Shown: positions 18,803 to 29,782, counted from the stretch's first letter. The stretch is DNA of 50,348 nucleotides from Bacteroidales bacterium (GCA_017548125.1 JAFYNK010000038.1:1-50348); one strand, 5' to 3'. Numbers and translations: made by a program. Notes: a model not told the origin generated them from the sequence alone.

Positions 18803-19666
18803 TTAATTTTTGTTAAATCTTACTTTAACAACGCCTACGTAAGTCAGCAGAATGACATTCATAAGCAATGCATAAATGATTGCTGGTATCGCCATTTCTC
18901 CGCTATTGAAGATAAAAGGAGAACTAGCTATCGCTATAGCCTGAGCCGCGTTCTGCATACCGACTTCTATAATGATGGTTCTTCTTACGGCAACGTCAGA
19001 TTTTGTCATTCGTGACAACACCGAGCTACATAACATTGCCAACAGAATCAATATCGTAACGGCTACGCCCAACACTGCGAAGTTATCCTTTATCTCTTGT
19101 GTATATTGTAAAAAGAACACCAATGCCAGAGTCATCAATGCAGGGAAAGCCAATTTGCCAAGCACTTTGTTTACTTTAGCAGCAGGCTCTGGAAACAAAT
19201 GTCTGAACATAATTCCGATGAGGAGAGGTACGAAAAGAAGCACAATATTTTGTACGATAAGCTTTCCGAAAGGGAGATTAACATCCACACCGCTTTGTTC
19301 GGAGACGAAACGAGCCACAAACTCCATAATGACAGGAATAGTGAATAATGTCAAGATGCTGCTTATCGCTGTCAGGGTCACCGACAAAGCGACATCGCCT
19401 TTTGCTAACATAGAGAATACGTTAGAAGAGCTGCCGCCTGGACAACAAGCGACGAGTACGAGACCCATAAAATATACAGGAGGCAATTTTAAAGTCCATG
19501 CCAAAGCGAAAGCAATGACAGGAAGTATTATTATCTGTCCTATCATTCCGATAAGGACAGCACGCGGATTACGCGCTACATCAGTAAAAGATTTCTTGTT
19601 CAAATCAGTGCCCAACAAAAACATCAGAACGATTAGAATGGGCATTACAATCCAGACAGTGTTCAT
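18803..19666 (-). CDS. Bile acid:sodium symporter (BASS) family transporter
   Basis: 287 residues with eight to nine predicted membrane helices. Family motifs are visible: LGTDLNKKSF early, GLVLVACCPGGSSSNVFSML near residues 90-110, and VGMQNAAQAIAIASS near 240. The family couples organic-acid uptake to sodium; members move bile acids, pantoate, pyruvate or keto-acids, and the substrate cannot be inferred here. It lies 71 bp after atpC on the same strand, with a repeat between, so co-transcription with atpDC is possible but unproven. Confidence 0.9.
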   Translation of the reverse strand: MNTVWIVMPILIVLMFLLGTDLNKKSFTDVARNPRAVLIGMIGQIIILPVIAFALAWTLKLPPVYFMGLVLVACCPGGSSSNVFSMLAKGDVALSVTLTAISSILTLFTIPVIMEFVARFVSEQSGVDVNLPFGKLIVQNIVLLFVPLLIGIMFRHLFPEPAAKVNKVLGKLAFPALMTLALVFFLQYTQEIKDNFAVLGVAVTILILLAMLCSSVLSRMTKSDVAVRRTIIIEVGMQNAAQAIAIASSPFIFNSGEMAIPAIIYALLMNVILLTYVGVVKVRFNKN

Positions 19667-19671
19667 TATAA

Positions 19672-19733
19672 AGTCTCTAAGTCAACAAGACACCGAGTCA
19701 CCAAGACTTGCTGACTCAGTGACTCGTTGTCTT
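19672..19733. repeat. GACTC/CAAGACAC word repeat between atpC and the BASS gene
   Basis: Tandem variants of GTCAACAAGACACCGAGTCACCAAGACTTGCTGACTCAGTGACTCG, written here as one description of short words (GAGTCACC, GACTCAGTGACTC). A related word set (AAGTCAACATGACTACAAGACTAC) lies at 27371-27397. Confidence 0.55.
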
Positions 19734-19737
19734 ATTA

Positions 19738-19971
19738 TTATTCGGCGAGGACAAGTATTCTGTTGTTCAACACTTCCACTATGCCGCCGTTTATTTCTAT
19801 AAATTTAAAATTATTATCATTACCTATTTTCACCTTACCTTTTCCCAAGGCTGCTATCATAGGAGCGTGGTTTTTCAATATCTCGAACAAGCCGTCAGTT
19901 CCAGGCAGCTGTACCAGGTCGGCTTCGCCATCGAAGATATGTTTTTCCGGTGTTATGATTTCTAGTTTCAT
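19738..19971 (-). CDS. atpC: F1-type ATP synthase epsilon subunit, short form
   Basis: 77 residues. It covers the N-terminal beta-sandwich only (MKLEIITPEKHIFDGEA, LPGTDGLFEILKNHAPMIAAL, GGIVEVLNN). The C-terminal helical hairpin, which in longer homologs can inhibit ATP hydrolysis, is absent. The short form is common in Bacteroidetes. It sits 13 bp after atpD, as usual. The remaining F1Fo genes are not adjacent. Confidence 0.93.
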   Translation of the reverse strand: MKLEIITPEKHIFDGEADLVQLPGTDGLFEILKNHAPMIAALGKGKVKIGNDNNFKFIEINGGIVEVLNNRILVLAE

Positions 19972-19984
19972 TACTAACTCCTAA

Positions 19985-22155
<2,171 letters not shown>

Positions 22156-22554
22156 TTATTTCTTTTGTCCCATTTTTGCCTCAACACTTAAGGTTGCATG
22201 TGGTACGGCACGCAATCTTTCCTTTGGGATAAGCTTGCCTGTCATACGACATACACCATAAGTCTTGTTTTCTATACGAATCAATGCATTTTCCAAGTTC
22301 TGAATGTATTTGTACTGACGAGCAGCCAACTGACTGTTTTCCTCTTTTGACAATACATTAGAGCCTTCCTCCAGAATTTTAAAAGTAGGAGCTGTGTCAT
22401 CAGCATTGTTACCATTTCCTGAAATATTATCATTCAACATTTCAAGGTCTTTGCGCGCTCTTGCCAATCTTTCCAAAAGCAATTCTTTGAATTCAGCAAG
22501 TTCTTCATCAGAATATCTGACTTTGTCAGAAGCATTATTTATGTTTGTTTCCAT
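22156..22554 (-). CDS. DksA/TraR family regulator with degenerate zinc finger
   Basis: 132 residues. An N-terminal coiled coil runs over about 15-105 (EELAEFKELLLERLARARKD, ENSQLAARQYKYIQNLENAL), followed by the finger region GVCRMTGKLIPKERLRAVPHATLS. Canonical DksA has four Cys; only one remains here, so a structural zinc is unlikely. Proteins of this family bind the secondary channel of RNA polymerase and modulate initiation with ppGpp. It heads the dksA-lspA-atpD-atpC run, behind its own promoter. Confidence 0.9.
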   Translation of the reverse strand: METNINNASDKVRYSDEELAEFKELLLERLARARKDLEMLNDNISGNGNNADDTAPTFKILEEGSNVLSKEENSQLAARQYKYIQNLENALIRIENKTYGVCRMTGKLIPKERLRAVPHATLSVEAKMGQKK

Positions 22555-22581
22555 AATAACTCTTTTTTAAATTATCGACGT

Positions 22582-22612
22582 CAAAGTTAATAACAATTAT
22601 CCAATAACACAA
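22582..22612 (-). promoter_or_regulatory. Promoter of the dksA-lspA-atpDC unit
   Basis: On the minus strand TTG (22610-22612), a 20-base spacer and TAACTTTG (22582-22589). The leader to ATG 22554 is about 22 nt. Confidence 0.75.
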
Positions 22613-22623
22613 GAAAATATTTC

Positions 22624-25600
22624 TTAATTCTTGCTTATTTTTAACTTAACAGAAATATTGTCTATAAGTTCAATTGCTTCAATTTCTTCACCGATAGCGT
22701 CAACCATATTCAAATCTGCCAATGTCTCTGAACAGATATAATCTTGGTATTTCTCAACGACAGCATTAACAGCATCGTTCTTTTCTATTGTCAAGATGAT
22801 ATGGTCTGTGACTTCGAAGTCGCCGTCTTTTCTCATGTTTTGGATTCTGTTGACGATTTCTCTTGCCAAGCCTTCTTCTGCCAATTCTGGTGTCACAGTG
22901 ATGTCCAAAGCAACTGTGGCGTCGTCTTGTGTTGCTACTGCCCAGCCTGGAATATCTTCTGTTGTGATGATAGCGTCAGAGAGTTCTAAGTGAAGCTCTT
23001 GTCCTTCCAATGTCACGTCAAGATAACCAACGTTTTCAAAAGTTCTGATTGTTTCTTGTTCTATCTCAGCGAAGAACTGTGTTATAGGTTTTATCATCTT
23101 ACCATAACGACGGCCTAAGTTTCTGAGATTTGGCTTAACTTTCTTAACCAAAATATTCTTGTCAGCTGTGAGATATTCTATTTCCTTGACGTTGACTTCA
23201 GAAAGAATGAGTTGCTCAACCATCTTGAATTGTTCGAGTTCTTTTTCTGAACCTACTGGAATCATAATCTTTGAGAGTGGCTGACGAACGCGGATGTTGG
23301 CTTTCTTTCTCAACGACAATACCATTGATGATGCGAGTTGTGCCATTTCCATTCTTTCTTCCAAATCCTTGTTGATGAGTGCTGGATTTGCTTTAGGGAA
23401 GTCGGTGAGGTGTACTGATTCAGCTGCTTCGCGTCCTGTTGCTTCGTTCAAGTCTTGATATAAACGTTCTGCGAAGAATGGAGCGATAGGGCTTGAAATC
23501 TTTGCCAATACATCCAAGCATGTGTATAATGTCTGATATGCAGAAGTCTTGTCTGACGAAGCGTCGCTCTTCCAGAAACGACGACGTGAGAGACGTACGT
23601 ACCAGTTGCTCAAGTGTGCGTCAACGAATTCTGCTATAGCACGACCTGCCTTTGTTGGTTCGTAGTTTTGATAGTCATTATCGACTTCTTCTATCAATGA
23701 GTTCAATTCTGATAAAATCCATCTGTCTATCTCAGGGCGTTCTTCGTAAGGAATTTCTGCTTCTGAGAAATCGAATTTATCGATGTTAGCATATAATGCG
23801 AAGAATGCGTATGTGTTATATAATGTTCCGAAGAACTTACGACGTACTTCGTCAACGCCTTCTTGGTCAAACTTGAGGTTGTCCCAAGGTTGTGAGTTGG
23901 TAATCATATACCAACGTACTGCGTCAGCGCCGTATTTTTCTATTGCTTCGAATGGATCGACGCCGTTGCCAAGACGTTTAGACATCTTGTTGCCGTTCTT
24001 GTCGAGAACCAAACCGTTAGAGATAACTGCCTTATATGATACAGAGTCTGAAATCATTGTTGCGATAGCGTGCAATGTGAAGAACCAGCCGCGTGTCTGG
24101 TCAACGCCTTCTGCGATGAAGTCAGCTGGGAATGTCTCAGCATTGAGTTTATCTTTCTCGCCCATGTAGTGGATTTGAGCGTATGGCATAGCGCCTGAGT
24201 CGAACCAAACGTCGATGAGGTCTGGCTCACGGAACATCTTCTTGCCATCTGATGAGACGAGGATTACATTATCTATATAAGGTCTGTGTAAGTCGAAGCT
24301 GTTATAGTCTTCTGAAGCGTATGGGTTTTCTGTCATGAAACCAGCCTTAACTGACTCGTCAATTCTTTGGCGTAGTTCAGCTACGCTGCCGATACATACC
24401 TCTTCGCTGCCGTCCTCTGTGCGCCAGATTGGCAATGGAGTTCCCCAGTAACGTGAACGTGAGAGGTTCCAGTCAACGAGGTTTTCGAGCCAGTTGCCGA
24501 AACGGCCGCTACCTGTTGCTTCAGGTTTCCATGTGATGGTCTTGTTGAGTTCAATCATTCTATCCTTCAAGGCAGTGCTGCGGATGAACCAGCTGTCTAA
24601 TGGATAATAGAGAACAGGCTTGTCGGTACGCCAGCAGTGTGGATAGTTGTGAGTATGTTTTTCGCTCTTGAAGAGCTTGCCTTCTTCTTTCAACATAACG
24701 ACGATGTCAACATCCAACGACTTGTCTTTGTCTGTCTTTGTTGCATCGAAAGCGTTCTTGACGAATTGACCTGCGTATGGAGCGTAAGCTTCAACATTCA
24801 TGAAGTTCTTAACGAACTCAGCGTCGAGGTCTTCTATCAAGAAGAACTTACCGGCTCTGTCAACCATTGGCTGAGCCTTACCATCTTTGTCTATCATTTG
24901 GAGTGGAGGGATGCCGCTTTGTTTTGCCACGCGGTCGTCGTCTGCACCGAATGTAGGAGCGATGTGAACGATACCAGTACCGTCTTCTGTGCTGACGTAG
25001 TCGCCGTGGATAACGCGGAATGCGCCTTCACCTGGGTTGACCCAAGGGATGAGTTGTTCATAATCCAAACCAACGAGGTCTTTACCTTTACATGTACCGA
25101 GAACTTCGTAAGGAAGTTTCTTGTCGCCCACTTTATAGTCTTCGAAAGCAGGTTTTTCAGCTTCGCTTGGGAAGAATGCGCCCATCAATGAGTTAGCAAC
25201 AACGATATAAGCGATGTCGCCGCTTACTGGGTTGACAGTCTTGACGAGGTTATAATCGATGCTGTTGCCAACACACAACGCTGTGTTTGAAGGCAAAGTC
25301 CAAGGTGTTGTTGTCCAAGCAGCGATTTGGATGCTGTTGAAAGGAACGTCAACGCCGAAAGGATTGTTCTTGACTATGTTTTGTTCTGCTTTAACGCGGA
25401 AGAGAGCAACGCAGGTGAGGTCTTTAACGTCGCGGTAGCAACCAGGCATGTTAAGTTCGTGAGAGCTCAAGCCTGTACCAGCTGCTGGTGAATAAGGTTG
25501 GATTGTGTAACCTTTATAGAGGAGACCTTTCTTGTAAATCTCTGACAAGAGATACCATAATGTCTCGATATATTCGTTTGTGAATGTGATATAAGGATCG

Positions 25601-26040
25601 TCGAGGTTGACCCAGTAACCCATAGTACGAGTAAGCTCATCCCATAAGTCTTTATACTTCATAACCTCTTCACGACAAGCCTTGTTATATTCATCGACAC
25701 TGATTTTTGTGCCTATGTCTTCTTTGGTGATACCTAATTTCTTTTCAACGCCGAGTTCAACAGGGAGACCGTGAGTATCCCAGCCAGCTTTACGAGAAAC
25801 TCTTTTTCCTTTGAGAGTTTGGTAGCGGCAGAAGATGTCTTTGATAGTACGAGCCATCACGTGGTGGATGCCCGGAGTTCCGTTTGCTGACGGTGGACCT
25901 TCGAAGAATACGAATGCAGGACCGTCCTTACGATTGTCTAAACTCTTTTGGAAAACGTCGTTGTCTTCCCAGTATTTACGAACCTCTTTAGCAATAGTTG
26001 TGAGGTTCAGATTCTTATATTCTCTATATGAGCCTTTCAT
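22624..26040 (-). CDS. ileS: Isoleucyl-tRNA synthetase
   Basis: 1138 residues, a class I synthetase. The HIGH-type motif is PPSANGTPGIHHV (residues 49-61), then SRKAGWDTHGLPVE. KMSKR lies near residue 687 (NGNKMSKRLGN). The editing domain and the anticodon-binding domain (LSNWYVRLSRRRFW) are present. The length and the WDTHGLPVE signature fit the longer, eukaryote-like IleS class found in Bacteroidetes. The downstream dksA-like gene has its own promoter in the 69-bp gap. A long antisense frame at 24637-25191 is a shadow. Confidence 0.96.
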   Translation of the reverse strand: MKGSYREYKNLNLTTIAKEVRKYWEDNDVFQKSLDNRKDGPAFVFFEGPPSANGTPGIHHVMARTIKDIFCRYQTLKGKRVSRKAGWDTHGLPVELGVEKKLGITKEDIGTKISVDEYNKACREEVMKYKDLWDELTRTMGYWVNLDDPYITFTNEYIETLWYLLSEIYKKGLLYKGYTIQPYSPAAGTGLSSHELNMPGCYRDVKDLTCVALFRVKAEQNIVKNNPFGVDVPFNSIQIAAWTTTPWTLPSNTALCVGNSIDYNLVKTVNPVSGDIAYIVVANSLMGAFFPSEAEKPAFEDYKVGDKKLPYEVLGTCKGKDLVGLDYEQLIPWVNPGEGAFRVIHGDYVSTEDGTGIVHIAPTFGADDDRVAKQSGIPPLQMIDKDGKAQPMVDRAGKFFLIEDLDAEFVKNFMNVEAYAPYAGQFVKNAFDATKTDKDKSLDVDIVVMLKEEGKLFKSEKHTHNYPHCWRTDKPVLYYPLDSWFIRSTALKDRMIELNKTITWKPEATGSGRFGNWLENLVDWNLSRSRYWGTPLPIWRTEDGSEEVCIGSVAELRQRIDESVKAGFMTENPYASEDYNSFDLHRPYIDNVILVSSDGKKMFREPDLIDVWFDSGAMPYAQIHYMGEKDKLNAETFPADFIAEGVDQTRGWFFTLHAIATMISDSVSYKAVISNGLVLDKNGNKMSKRLGNGVDPFEAIEKYGADAVRWYMITNSQPWDNLKFDQEGVDEVRRKFFGTLYNTYAFFALYANIDKFDFSEAEIPYEERPEIDRWILSELNSLIEEVDNDYQNYEPTKAGRAIAEFVDAHLSNWYVRLSRRRFWKSDASSDKTSAYQTLYTCLDVLAKISSPIAPFFAERLYQDLNEATGREAAESVHLTDFPKANPALINKDLEERMEMAQLASSMVLSLRKKANIRVRQPLSKIMIPVGSEKELEQFKMVEQLILSEVNVKEIEYLTADKNILVKKVKPNLRNLGRRYGKMIKPITQFFAEIEQETIRTFENVGYLDVTLEGQELHLELSDAIITTEDIPGWAVATQDDATVALDITVTPELAEEGLAREIVNRIQNMRKDGDFEVTDHIILTIEKNDAVNAVVEKYQDYICSETLADLNMVDAIGEEIEAIELIDNISVKLKISKN

Positions 26041-26075
26041 ATATCACCTATTATTTTAATTTTTATAATAAGCGA

Positions 26076-26083
26076 CAAAGATA
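26076..26083 (-). promoter_or_regulatory. -7 element of ileS
   Basis: The minus strand reads TATCTTTG, 35 bases before ATG 26040. Confidence 0.6.
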
Positions 26084-26132
26084 TGATTTTTTTCTCAAAA
26101 AACCTTAAAAAAATCTTAAAAAAAGACTTTGA

Positions 26133-26270
26133 AAAACCATTGAACTTTGAACCATTGAACTTTGAACCCCTCATCTATTACACTCCGAATTCCCAAACAC
26201 CTCTCCACCCTCTAATACCTCTAATCCCTCTAAAAAAACTTTTGCCTTTTGCCTTTAGTCGTTTGCCTTT
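26133..26270. repeat. Cluster of word repeats: GAACCATTGAACTTT, CCTCTAAT, TTTGCCTTT
   Basis: Three word families lie side by side: TTGAACTTTGAACC copies (26140-26168), CTCTAATACCTCTAATCCCTC (26208-26232, shown as short words CTCTAAT) and TTTTGCCTTT copies (26239-26270). Related words recur at 47535-47600, 39756-39785, 29787-29850 and 40570-40630. Confidence 0.6.
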
Positions 26271-26275
26271 TTTTA

Positions 26276-26283
26276 TATCTTTG
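26276..26283 (+). promoter_or_regulatory. -7 element of the DUF3109 gene, leaderless arrangement
   Basis: TATCTTTG, only 5 bases before ATG 26289. Transcription would begin at or next to the start codon. Confidence 0.6.
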
Positions 26284-26288
26284 CCAAC

Positions 26289-26846
26289 ATGATAATAGTA
26301 GATAATGTAATAGTTTCAGACGAGTTCATCAATGCTCGTTTTTGTTGTCATCTTGCACGTTGCAAAGGTGAATGTTGCGTTGCTGGTGATGCCGGCGCTC
26401 CTTTAGAACCTGATGAAGTTGGTCTCATCGAGGAATATATCGAAGAGATAAAGCCATATATGCGTCCTGAAGGAATTGAAGTCATTGAGAATAATGACGT
26501 TTACGATTATGACGAGAAAGGCGCTCTTGTCACCGCATTGGTCAACGATGAGGAATGTGCTTTCGTTTATTTCCATGAAAACGGCACAGCATTATGCGCG
26601 ATAGAGAAGGCTTATCTTGAAGGCAAGATCGACTTCTGGAAACCAATCAGCTGTCATCTCTACCCTATCCGCCTCGAGGAGAAAAACGGATTCATCCACG
26701 TCAACTACCACGAATGGAGCGTTTGCGTACCTGCCAAGAGAAAAGGCGAGAAAGATGGAATCCCATTATACAAATTCCTCAAAGGTCCTATGATCAGACG
26801 CTTCGGCGAAGACTGGTACGAAAGATTCGTGAAACAGATAAAATAA
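26289..26846 (+). CDS. DUF3109 family cysteine-rich protein (YkgJ-like)
   Basis: 185 residues, cytoplasmic. Nine Cys at 19, 20, 25, 29, 30, 90, 103, 122 and 146 form the family pattern: FCCHLARCKGECCVAGDAG, then EEC, ALC, ISCHLYPIR and SVCVPA. Proteins of this type are predicted metal or Fe-S cluster binders; their role is not known. The N-terminus MIIVDNVIVSDEF agrees with the usual family start, so the near-leaderless promoter placement is probably real. It converges with the gene at 26880-27347 across a shared terminator. Confidence 0.88.
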   Translation: MIIVDNVIVSDEFINARFCCHLARCKGECCVAGDAGAPLEPDEVGLIEEYIEEIKPYMRPEGIEVIENNDVYDYDEKGALVTALVNDEECAFVYFHENGTALCAIEKAYLEGKIDFWKPISCHLYPIRLEEKNGFIHVNYHEWSVCVPAKRKGEKDGIPLYKFLKGPMIRRFGEDWYERFVKQIK

Positions 26847-26880
26847 AGAGGGTCAATCATCATCTGACCCTCTTTTATTT
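26847..26880. terminator. Bidirectional terminator
   Basis: A 9-bp perfect stem AGAGGGTCA / TGACCCTCT, followed by TTTTATTTT on the plus strand and preceded by AAATAA on the other side. It begins at the DUF3109 stop and ends at the stop of the convergent gene. Confidence 0.85.
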
Positions 26881-27347
26881 TAAAACTCTCTCACCTTAAC
26901 ATCTGTCTGTGGGATAAAGTCGAATGGTTCGTATTTGAAGAGCTGCAACGCAGCGAATTTCCTGTCTTTAGAATGAACGACATAAAGCTGCACATTGCCT
27001 TCGTCAACTCTCTTGAATTTATCCAACGCATCAAACCTTCCTTCTTCGATGGCTGATTTAATATCGTAGAAATCAGCTGCGCCGAAATATATCTGACGTT
27101 TTATTATTGGCGAGTTGGTCTTTGCATACACCTCTGCGTTCAACTTCGCGATGAGTAGGAACAAGGCAAAAACAACGCTCACTATTCCAAAGAAAATCAT
27201 CGCCGACGAAAGCATATTGCCATCTATATTTTTTGAATACATAAACAAGAATACGCCGAATCCGACTAATACTATACCTGATAATAATGTTGAGACGCTA
27301 AATCTCTTTTGAATAAAATCTAATTGTGTGTTTTGAATGTTTGTCAT
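26880..27347 (-). CDS. Hypothetical two-TM membrane protein
   Basis: 155 residues. Two membrane helices at about 18-37 (VSTLLSGIVLVGFGVFLFMY) and 47-67 (AMIFFGIVSVVFALFLLIAK), then a soluble domain of about 85 residues with KRQIYFGAADFYDIKSAI and YEPFDFIPQTDVKV. I do not recognise a family. The layout resembles small membrane proteins with a C-terminal PH-like or beta-rich domain. It probably stands alone. Confidence 0.7.
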   Translation of the reverse strand: MTNIQNTQLDFIQKRFSVSTLLSGIVLVGFGVFLFMYSKNIDGNMLSSAMIFFGIVSVVFALFLLIAKLNAEVYAKTNSPIIKRQIYFGAADFYDIKSAIEEGRFDALDKFKRVDEGNVQLYVVHSKDRKFAALQLFKYEPFDFIPQTDVKVREF

Positions 27348-27360
27348 AATAATACGTTTT

Positions 27361-27490
27361 TTAGAGTCTATAAGTCAACATGACTACAAGACTACAAGTT
27401 TTTTAGTAATGAAATAATTTAGTAATGAAGCAATGGAATTTTGAGATTCTGAATTCCTCAGTTCCTCAACCCCTTAGTTCCTCAGTTCCT
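27361..27490. repeat. Word repeats: ACTACAAG, TAGTAATGAA, TTCCTCAGTTCCT
   Basis: GACTACAAGACTACAAG at 27379-27395, TTTAGTAATGAAATAATTTAG-type words at 27401-27430 (TTTAGTAATGAA twice), and GTTCCTCA/AATTCCTCA units at 27451-27488. The last family recurs at 49437-49480. Confidence 0.6.
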
Positions 27491-27893
27491 AAATAATAAG
27501 GTGTTTTATTATGACGATAAGGTTTTCCTTTGCTGACAAAGGCAATGAGAAGTGTTTGTTGTATCTGTTGGTTGGTGTCACTTCCGAAGGTAGGTGTTTC
27601 AGCATGAGGAATGCCGAAAGGTTTTGCTGAGATCTTTTCTGAGATGTAAGAAGCCGCGCCGATGGCGAGGGCATGGAGTCGTTTATTTCTGGCAGCGTTG
27701 TCATGCCCGAGCCTGCCGCCTCTATATATGACTCAACATCCGAACGCTGTCCGTCAATAATCTCAGAAATATGTTCAGAGTGCGTCTGCAAGCACCTATA
27801 ATCCACCGACTTATGACAATTTATCATCATACTCATCATGAGAGCAATCCCAATCAGAGCGACTGATAATATCATTTTAAAATATCTTGTCAT
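27489..27893 (-). CDS. Hypothetical membrane-anchored or exported small protein
   Basis: 134 residues. One N-terminal hydrophobic segment (about 7-24, MILSVALIGIALMMSMMI) is followed by NCHKS, which could be a weak lipobox or simply a signal anchor. The remainder is polar with no recognised domain and ends in a hydrophobic tail (NLIVIIKHLII). A TATCTTTG-like -7 element (TATTTTTG at 27924-27931) upstream supports it being expressed. The C-terminus abuts a word repeat. Family unknown. Confidence 0.5.
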   Translation of the reverse strand: MTRYFKMILSVALIGIALMMSMMINCHKSVDYRCLQTHSEHISEIIDGQRSDVESYIEAAGSGMTTLPEINDSMPSPSARLLTSQKRSQQNLSAFLMLKHLPSEVTPTNRYNKHFSLPLSAKENLIVIIKHLII

Positions 27894-27923
27894 TTCTTAA
27901 GTCAGTGTTTCGTTAAACGCCTG

Positions 27924-27931
27924 CAAAAATA
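27924..27931 (-). promoter_or_regulatory. Candidate -7 element for the gene at 27489-27893
   Basis: The minus strand reads TATTTTTG (TAnnTTTG), 31 bases before ATG 27893. Confidence 0.45.
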
Positions 27932-28058
27932 ACATTTTTCAAATAATAATGTTCAGGGAAGGAGAGATTTTTTAAAGGGGTTAGAGGGTGGAGAGGGTTT
28001 TAGGATTATAAAATAAAAAAGGAGTCAGGAACAACTCCTAACTCCTAATTCCTAACTA

Positions 28059-29135
28059 TTAAAACTTCACTGAAAGTTGTGCTTGGAATAAATTGCCAAA
28101 ATTGTCATATCCTGGCTTATCTTTCACTGTGTAGTTGACCAAGAGACGAAGGTTGCTATATGGCCACCAGTCGATACCAACCATATAATATGGTGAATTC
28201 ATCTCAGGATTTTCAATGTCTCGTCTCAAGAAATCGTAACGTGCAACAGGACGAATCTTTTGGTTCTTCATATTAAACCAGTAACCGCCTGCTACGTAGA
28301 AACCATCAGAATTGAGTGTATATATTTCACCTGATTCAGCCATTTCTGTAGTACCAATGATATATTCAGAACGGACTGTAAGTCTGCCGTTTTCATATTT
28401 ACCGCCTACTGTAAAACGATCTCTGTTAGCGTTTCTTTCATCACTGTTAAGATAATAATTTCCGCCATAATATGAAGCTGCAAACATCAAACCTTTTACA
28501 CGAGGACATACTTCAATACTACCTGCGATGTCTTTTGCAAAGTTGGCATCTTTGTTATTCATACCGTTACCATTGAAAACACCTAATTTATACTTAAGGA
28601 TAGGTATTTCTTTTCCGTCTCTTTCAAAACTGAAAAAATTACCGTAAATCATAACACCGACATCACGGCCGCCTGAATATGTCTTAACACCCGACATATC
28701 GCTATAACCAGAAAGCTTGCTGATTACTTGTGCGTATTCTATACCTTCAAGAGTAAGAGGTGATTGTGGATTTTCGAATGTGAAAGGAATCTTGAACTGA
28801 CCTACTTGGATGTTAAAATATTTTTGCAATTTAATTTTAACAAAACCGTCAACTAATTTTGGTGTTCCTGCCAAGTCACCATGAACGCGAAATTCTACAT
28901 TTTTGCTAATGTTGCCTTTGAAGTCGAGACGAGCGCGGCGAACATTGAAAGTGTTGATTTCGTCTAATGTAACACCGTCATTTTGCAATTGACGTTCGTA
29001 ATCATATTGGATGTTCATCCAACCACTGATTGACAAATAGTCACCGATTAATGATTTTTTTTCTTGAGCATTGATTGTTAACAATGATGTCAATGCAAAC
29101 ATCACCACGATTAAAAGTAAAGATTTTCTTCTCAT
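28059..29135 (-). CDS. Porin of the phosphate-selective OprP/OprO family
   Basis: 358 residues. Signal peptide (LLTINA|QEKK) and then a 16-strand type barrel: FNVRRARLDFKGNISKNVEF near the N-terminus, VGQFKIPFTFENPQSP, GRDVGVMIYGNFF, LKYKLGVFNGNGMN, and a last strand LFQAQLSVKF ending in Phe as outer-membrane barrels do. The motifs match the OprP/OprO (PF07396) family in Bacteroidetes. Whether it is anion- or polyphosphate-selective cannot be judged. It stands alone between word repeats. Confidence 0.9.
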   Translation of the reverse strand: MRRKSLLLIVVMFALTSLLTINAQEKKSLIGDYLSISGWMNIQYDYERQLQNDGVTLDEINTFNVRRARLDFKGNISKNVEFRVHGDLAGTPKLVDGFVKIKLQKYFNIQVGQFKIPFTFENPQSPLTLEGIEYAQVISKLSGYSDMSGVKTYSGGRDVGVMIYGNFFSFERDGKEIPILKYKLGVFNGNGMNNKDANFAKDIAGSIEVCPRVKGLMFAASYYGGNYYLNSDERNANRDRFTVGGKYENGRLTVRSEYIIGTTEMAESGEIYTLNSDGFYVAGGYWFNMKNQKIRPVARYDFLRRDIENPEMNSPYYMVGIDWWPYSNLRLLVNYTVKDKPGYDNFGNLFQAQLSVKF

Positions 29136-29206
29136 ATCTTATTTCTTAAATTCATAATTCATAATGGTTACAAAAGCACTCTCAACCCTACACTCTACAC
29201 TCTCAA

Positions 29207-29770
29207 CTATTTATTATTCATCTGATTCATAGTTTGGTCAACGCCTTGAGTCACGAAACTTTTAATGAAGTTAGCGGCTATTTCGAGGCGAGGATTTATG
29301 ATGTCGAGTTCAGAAGGCTTCCATTTTCCCAACACGAAATCTATTTGCTTTCCACGAGGGAAGTCGTCGCCTATTCCAAAGCGCAATCTTGGAAAGACGT
29401 TTGTGCCTAAACTTTCAATTATATTAGCGAGTCCGTTATGGCCAGCATCGCTGCCTTTTTTTCTCATTCTCAATGTGCCGAGAGGCAGCGCTATTTCATC
29501 AAGAACGACGAGGACATTTTCGATTGGAATCTTCTCTTGCTGCATCCAATATTTAACGGCCTTGCCGCTGAGGTTCATATAAGTCGTAGGTTTTATCACG
29601 ACCATAGTGCGACCTTTATAACGAAGCTCCGACACCTGAGCGAGACGTCCTGTTGTAAAGGTTCCTTTCAAATCTTCATTAAGATAATCGGCAACTTTAA
29701 AACCGATATTATGTCGAGTGTCGTCATATTCGACACCAATATTTCCTAGACAAGCGATTAAATATTTCAT
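29207..29770 (-). CDS. pth: Peptidyl-tRNA hydrolase
   Basis: 187 residues. It releases tRNA from peptidyl-tRNA that has dropped off ribosomes. Key residues are visible: Asn10 and catalytic His20 in CLGNIGVEYDDTRHNIGF, then KPTTYMNLSGKAV, VLDEIALPLGTLRMR and GSDAGHNGLANI. The usual neighbour rplY lies upstream, 143 bp away. Its -7 element sits 4 bases before the ATG, giving a near-leaderless start. The C-terminus ends in QTMNQMNNK, somewhat polar. Confidence 0.95.
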   Translation of the reverse strand: MKYLIACLGNIGVEYDDTRHNIGFKVADYLNEDLKGTFTTGRLAQVSELRYKGRTMVVIKPTTYMNLSGKAVKYWMQQEKIPIENVLVVLDEIALPLGTLRMRKKGSDAGHNGLANIIESLGTNVFPRLRFGIGDDFPRGKQIDFVLGKWKPSELDIINPRLEIAANFIKSFVTQGVDQTMNQMNNK

Positions 29771-29774
29771 GGTG

Positions 29775-29782
29775 CAAAGATA
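29775..29782 (-). promoter_or_regulatory. -7 element of pth, leaderless arrangement
   Basis: The minus strand reads TATCTTTG, then 4 bases (CACC), then ATG. The same motif and nearly the same spacing occur in front of the DUF3109 gene. Confidence 0.6.

Noticed and set aside
18972-19802. A 276-codon plus-strand frame over the BASS gene and atpC
   Set aside because: Antisense shadow; it crosses two real genes and a repeat.
24637-25191. A 184-codon plus-strand frame inside ileS
   Set aside because: Antisense to a clearly coding region with family motifs on the other strand.
27361-27490. CRISPR-like tandem repeats
   Set aside because: Units are short, irregular and without unique spacers or cas genes; they are word repeats.
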